DNA of 64,000 bases, from NCBI RefSeq assembly GCF_029239295.1, contig NZ_JAQZBC010000002.1:248001-312000 (forward strand), given 5' to 3'. The translations under genes were made by a program, and so were the position numbers. The DNA comes from Sphingomonas sp. GTDB lineage: Bacteria > Pseudomonadota > Alphaproteobacteria > Sphingomonadales > Sphingomonadaceae. The notes beneath the pieces were generated by a model that searched no databases, had not been told where the DNA came from, and saw nothing but the letters and a program-made list of their open reading frames with translations. This document shows, one piece after another, positions 63,293 to 64,000 of this stretch (its first letter is position 1; the number at the start of each line of letters is the position of its first letter).

Positions 63293-63627
63293 TTCTTCAT
63301 CTTGTCCTCGAGGCGCTTGAACGACGCCTGCCGCTCAGCCAGCGCTTTCTCGCGCTCTTCAATCTGCTTCTGCTTGATCGGCGCATCAATCGCCTGCTGG
63401 GCGCGGATTTCGGCATCGCTGCGGTCGAGCCGCCATTGCTGAACATAGACGATGTCCGGCTTGTAGACCTTCTCGACCTTCGAATCCTTGGCGAACCCGA
63501 TGATGAGCAAACCCGTCATGAGGATCGAGGCAAACAGGAAAAACAGCTCATGCTTCTGTCGTTGGTGCAGGAACAGGCGAAGATCGCGCACCGCACGAAA
63601 TGGGATTAGCCGGGCAAAGAACTGCAT
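63280..63627 (-). CDS. small single-pass membrane protein with coiled coil
   Basis: This 115-residue hypothetical has one transmembrane helix (LFFLFASILMTGLLIIGFA) after a basic N-terminus. A periplasmic or cytoplasmic tail (DIVYVQQWRLDRSDAEIRAQQ) and a C-terminal charged coiled coil (QIEEREKALAERQASFKRLEDKMKKWGL) follow. Its stop overlaps the ribD start. The function is unknown. Confidence 0.75.
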   Translation of the reverse strand: MQFFARLIPFRAVRDLRLFLHQRQKHELFFLFASILMTGLLIIGFAKDSKVEKVYKPDIVYVQQWRLDRSDAEIRAQQAIDAPIKQKQIEEREKALAERQASFKRLEDKMKKWGL

Positions 63628-63672
63628 CGTTTCAACATAGGGACATGGGCCGCCAAGGGCCAGTCCCTCGAA

Positions 63673-64000
63673 TCAGGCGGCAGTAGGCCGGCGCAGCCGC
63701 TCGATCGCGCGGTCACGACCGATCAGCGGCAGCAAGGCCGCCATGTCGGGGCCATGATCGCGGCCGGTGAGTGCGCGGCGAAGCGGCAGAAACAGTGCCT
63801 TGCCCTTACGTCCCGTCCGGTTCTTCAGCGCGGAGGTCAGCGCATGCCAGGGGTCTGCGTTCCAATCGATCGACGAGACTTCTTCCGCAGCAATCACCAG
63901 ATAGTCGGCGTCATCGGGAGAAACCTGCGGCGCAGTGACTGGCCCCTCGATCACGCCCCACCAATCCGCCGCCTCGGTGACCGTCGAAAGATTGGGGCGA
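63673..64000 (-). CDS. gltX: glutamyl-tRNA synthetase, 5' part missing
   Basis: Only the C-terminal anticodon-binding end is in the window; the frame is open to the right edge. The KGKALFLPLRRALTGRDHGPDM motif and the final LLPLIGRDRAIERL identify a class I GluRS. The apparent start at 63954 (GTG) is internal. The catalytic HIGH and KMSKS motifs lie outside. Confidence 0.9.
   Translation of the reverse strand, partial: RPNLSTVTEAADWWGVIEGPVTAPQVSPDDADYLVIAAEEVSSIDWNADPWHALTSALKNRTGRKGKALFLPLRRALTGRDHGPDMAALLPLIGRDRAIERLRRPTAA

Overview
The window is GC-rich, gene-dense chromosomal DNA that reads as a sphingomonad (Alphaproteobacteria; Sphingomonas or a close relative). The family-level evidence is a CpdR response regulator, a GapR/DUF2312 nucleoid protein, DUF1244, SapC, a CYP153-type P450, a RibB with a degenerate RibA-like half, and many short 4-bp gene overlaps. 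There is no rRNA, prophage, insertion sequence or CRISPR array. The region is mostly housekeeping core with a few accessory genes.

Layout. 1-3.5 kb: end of an ABC-2 permease, a CYP153-like P450 preceded by a 14-bp palindrome, and a DUF3667 membrane protein. 3.7-8.6 kb (minus): a RodZ-like protein, then cpoB/ybgF - tilS - ftsH. 8.8-15.2 kb (minus): yebC - ruvC - ruvA - an orphan ParA-type ATPase - ruvB - a small membrane protein - ptsP. 15.2-19.9 kb: DUF1003 protein, HerA-like ATPase, gapR, amidohydrolase, DUF1244. 20-26.5 kb: pyk, HAD hydrolase with rpmJ, a lipoprotein/M14 carboxypeptidase/GNAT operon, MipA-like porin, TspO-like membrane protein. 26.6-33.9 kb: dienelactone hydrolase, a clearly decayed GST pseudogene, TonB-like protein, NUDIX hydrolase, DEAD-box helicase, FAD-linked oxidase, SapC. 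34.0-34.1 kb: a strong candidate for an unannotated small RNA with its own promoter, three hairpins, a terminator and C-rich anti-Shine-Dalgarno-like stretches. 34.1-39.6 kb: N-formylglutamate amidohydrolase, cpdR, tRNA-Val(GAC), rlpA, etfBA, a two-hairpin dispersed repeat, and sucC, which carries a frameshift explained by exactly eight missing bases. 39.8-49.2 kb: DinG-like helicase, SixA-type phosphatase, HerA-like ATPase, TIGR02186 protein with a TauE/SafE exporter, and a shortened NfrB/NfrA-like glycan secretion pair. 49.5-54.5 kb: RcnB-like protein, bamE, a cytochrome bc1 chaperone, DUF177, a TPP enzyme and an SMP-30 lactonase. 54.6-58.9 kb: PepSY protein, OmpR-type regulator and PhoQ-type kinase, with a small opposite-strand ORF between regulator and kinase, then a second P450 behind a 22-bp palindromic operator. 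59-64 kb: bestrophin, riboflavin genes ribD-ribE-ribB-ribH, a small membrane protein and the 3' end of gltX.

Functionally the window covers envelope maintenance (CpoB, RodZ-like, BamE, RlpA, MipA, NfrAB-like), DNA repair (RuvABC, DinG-like), central metabolism (Pyk, SucC, EtfAB, riboflavin) and signalling (CpdR, PhoPQ-type pair, nitrogen-type PTS). No obvious defence island is present. The least explained items are the small RNA, the ParA inside the ruv operon, the reduced NfrAB pair, the embedded opposite-strand ORF and the sucC lesion. All functions are read from sequence motifs and memory of families; no searches were run.
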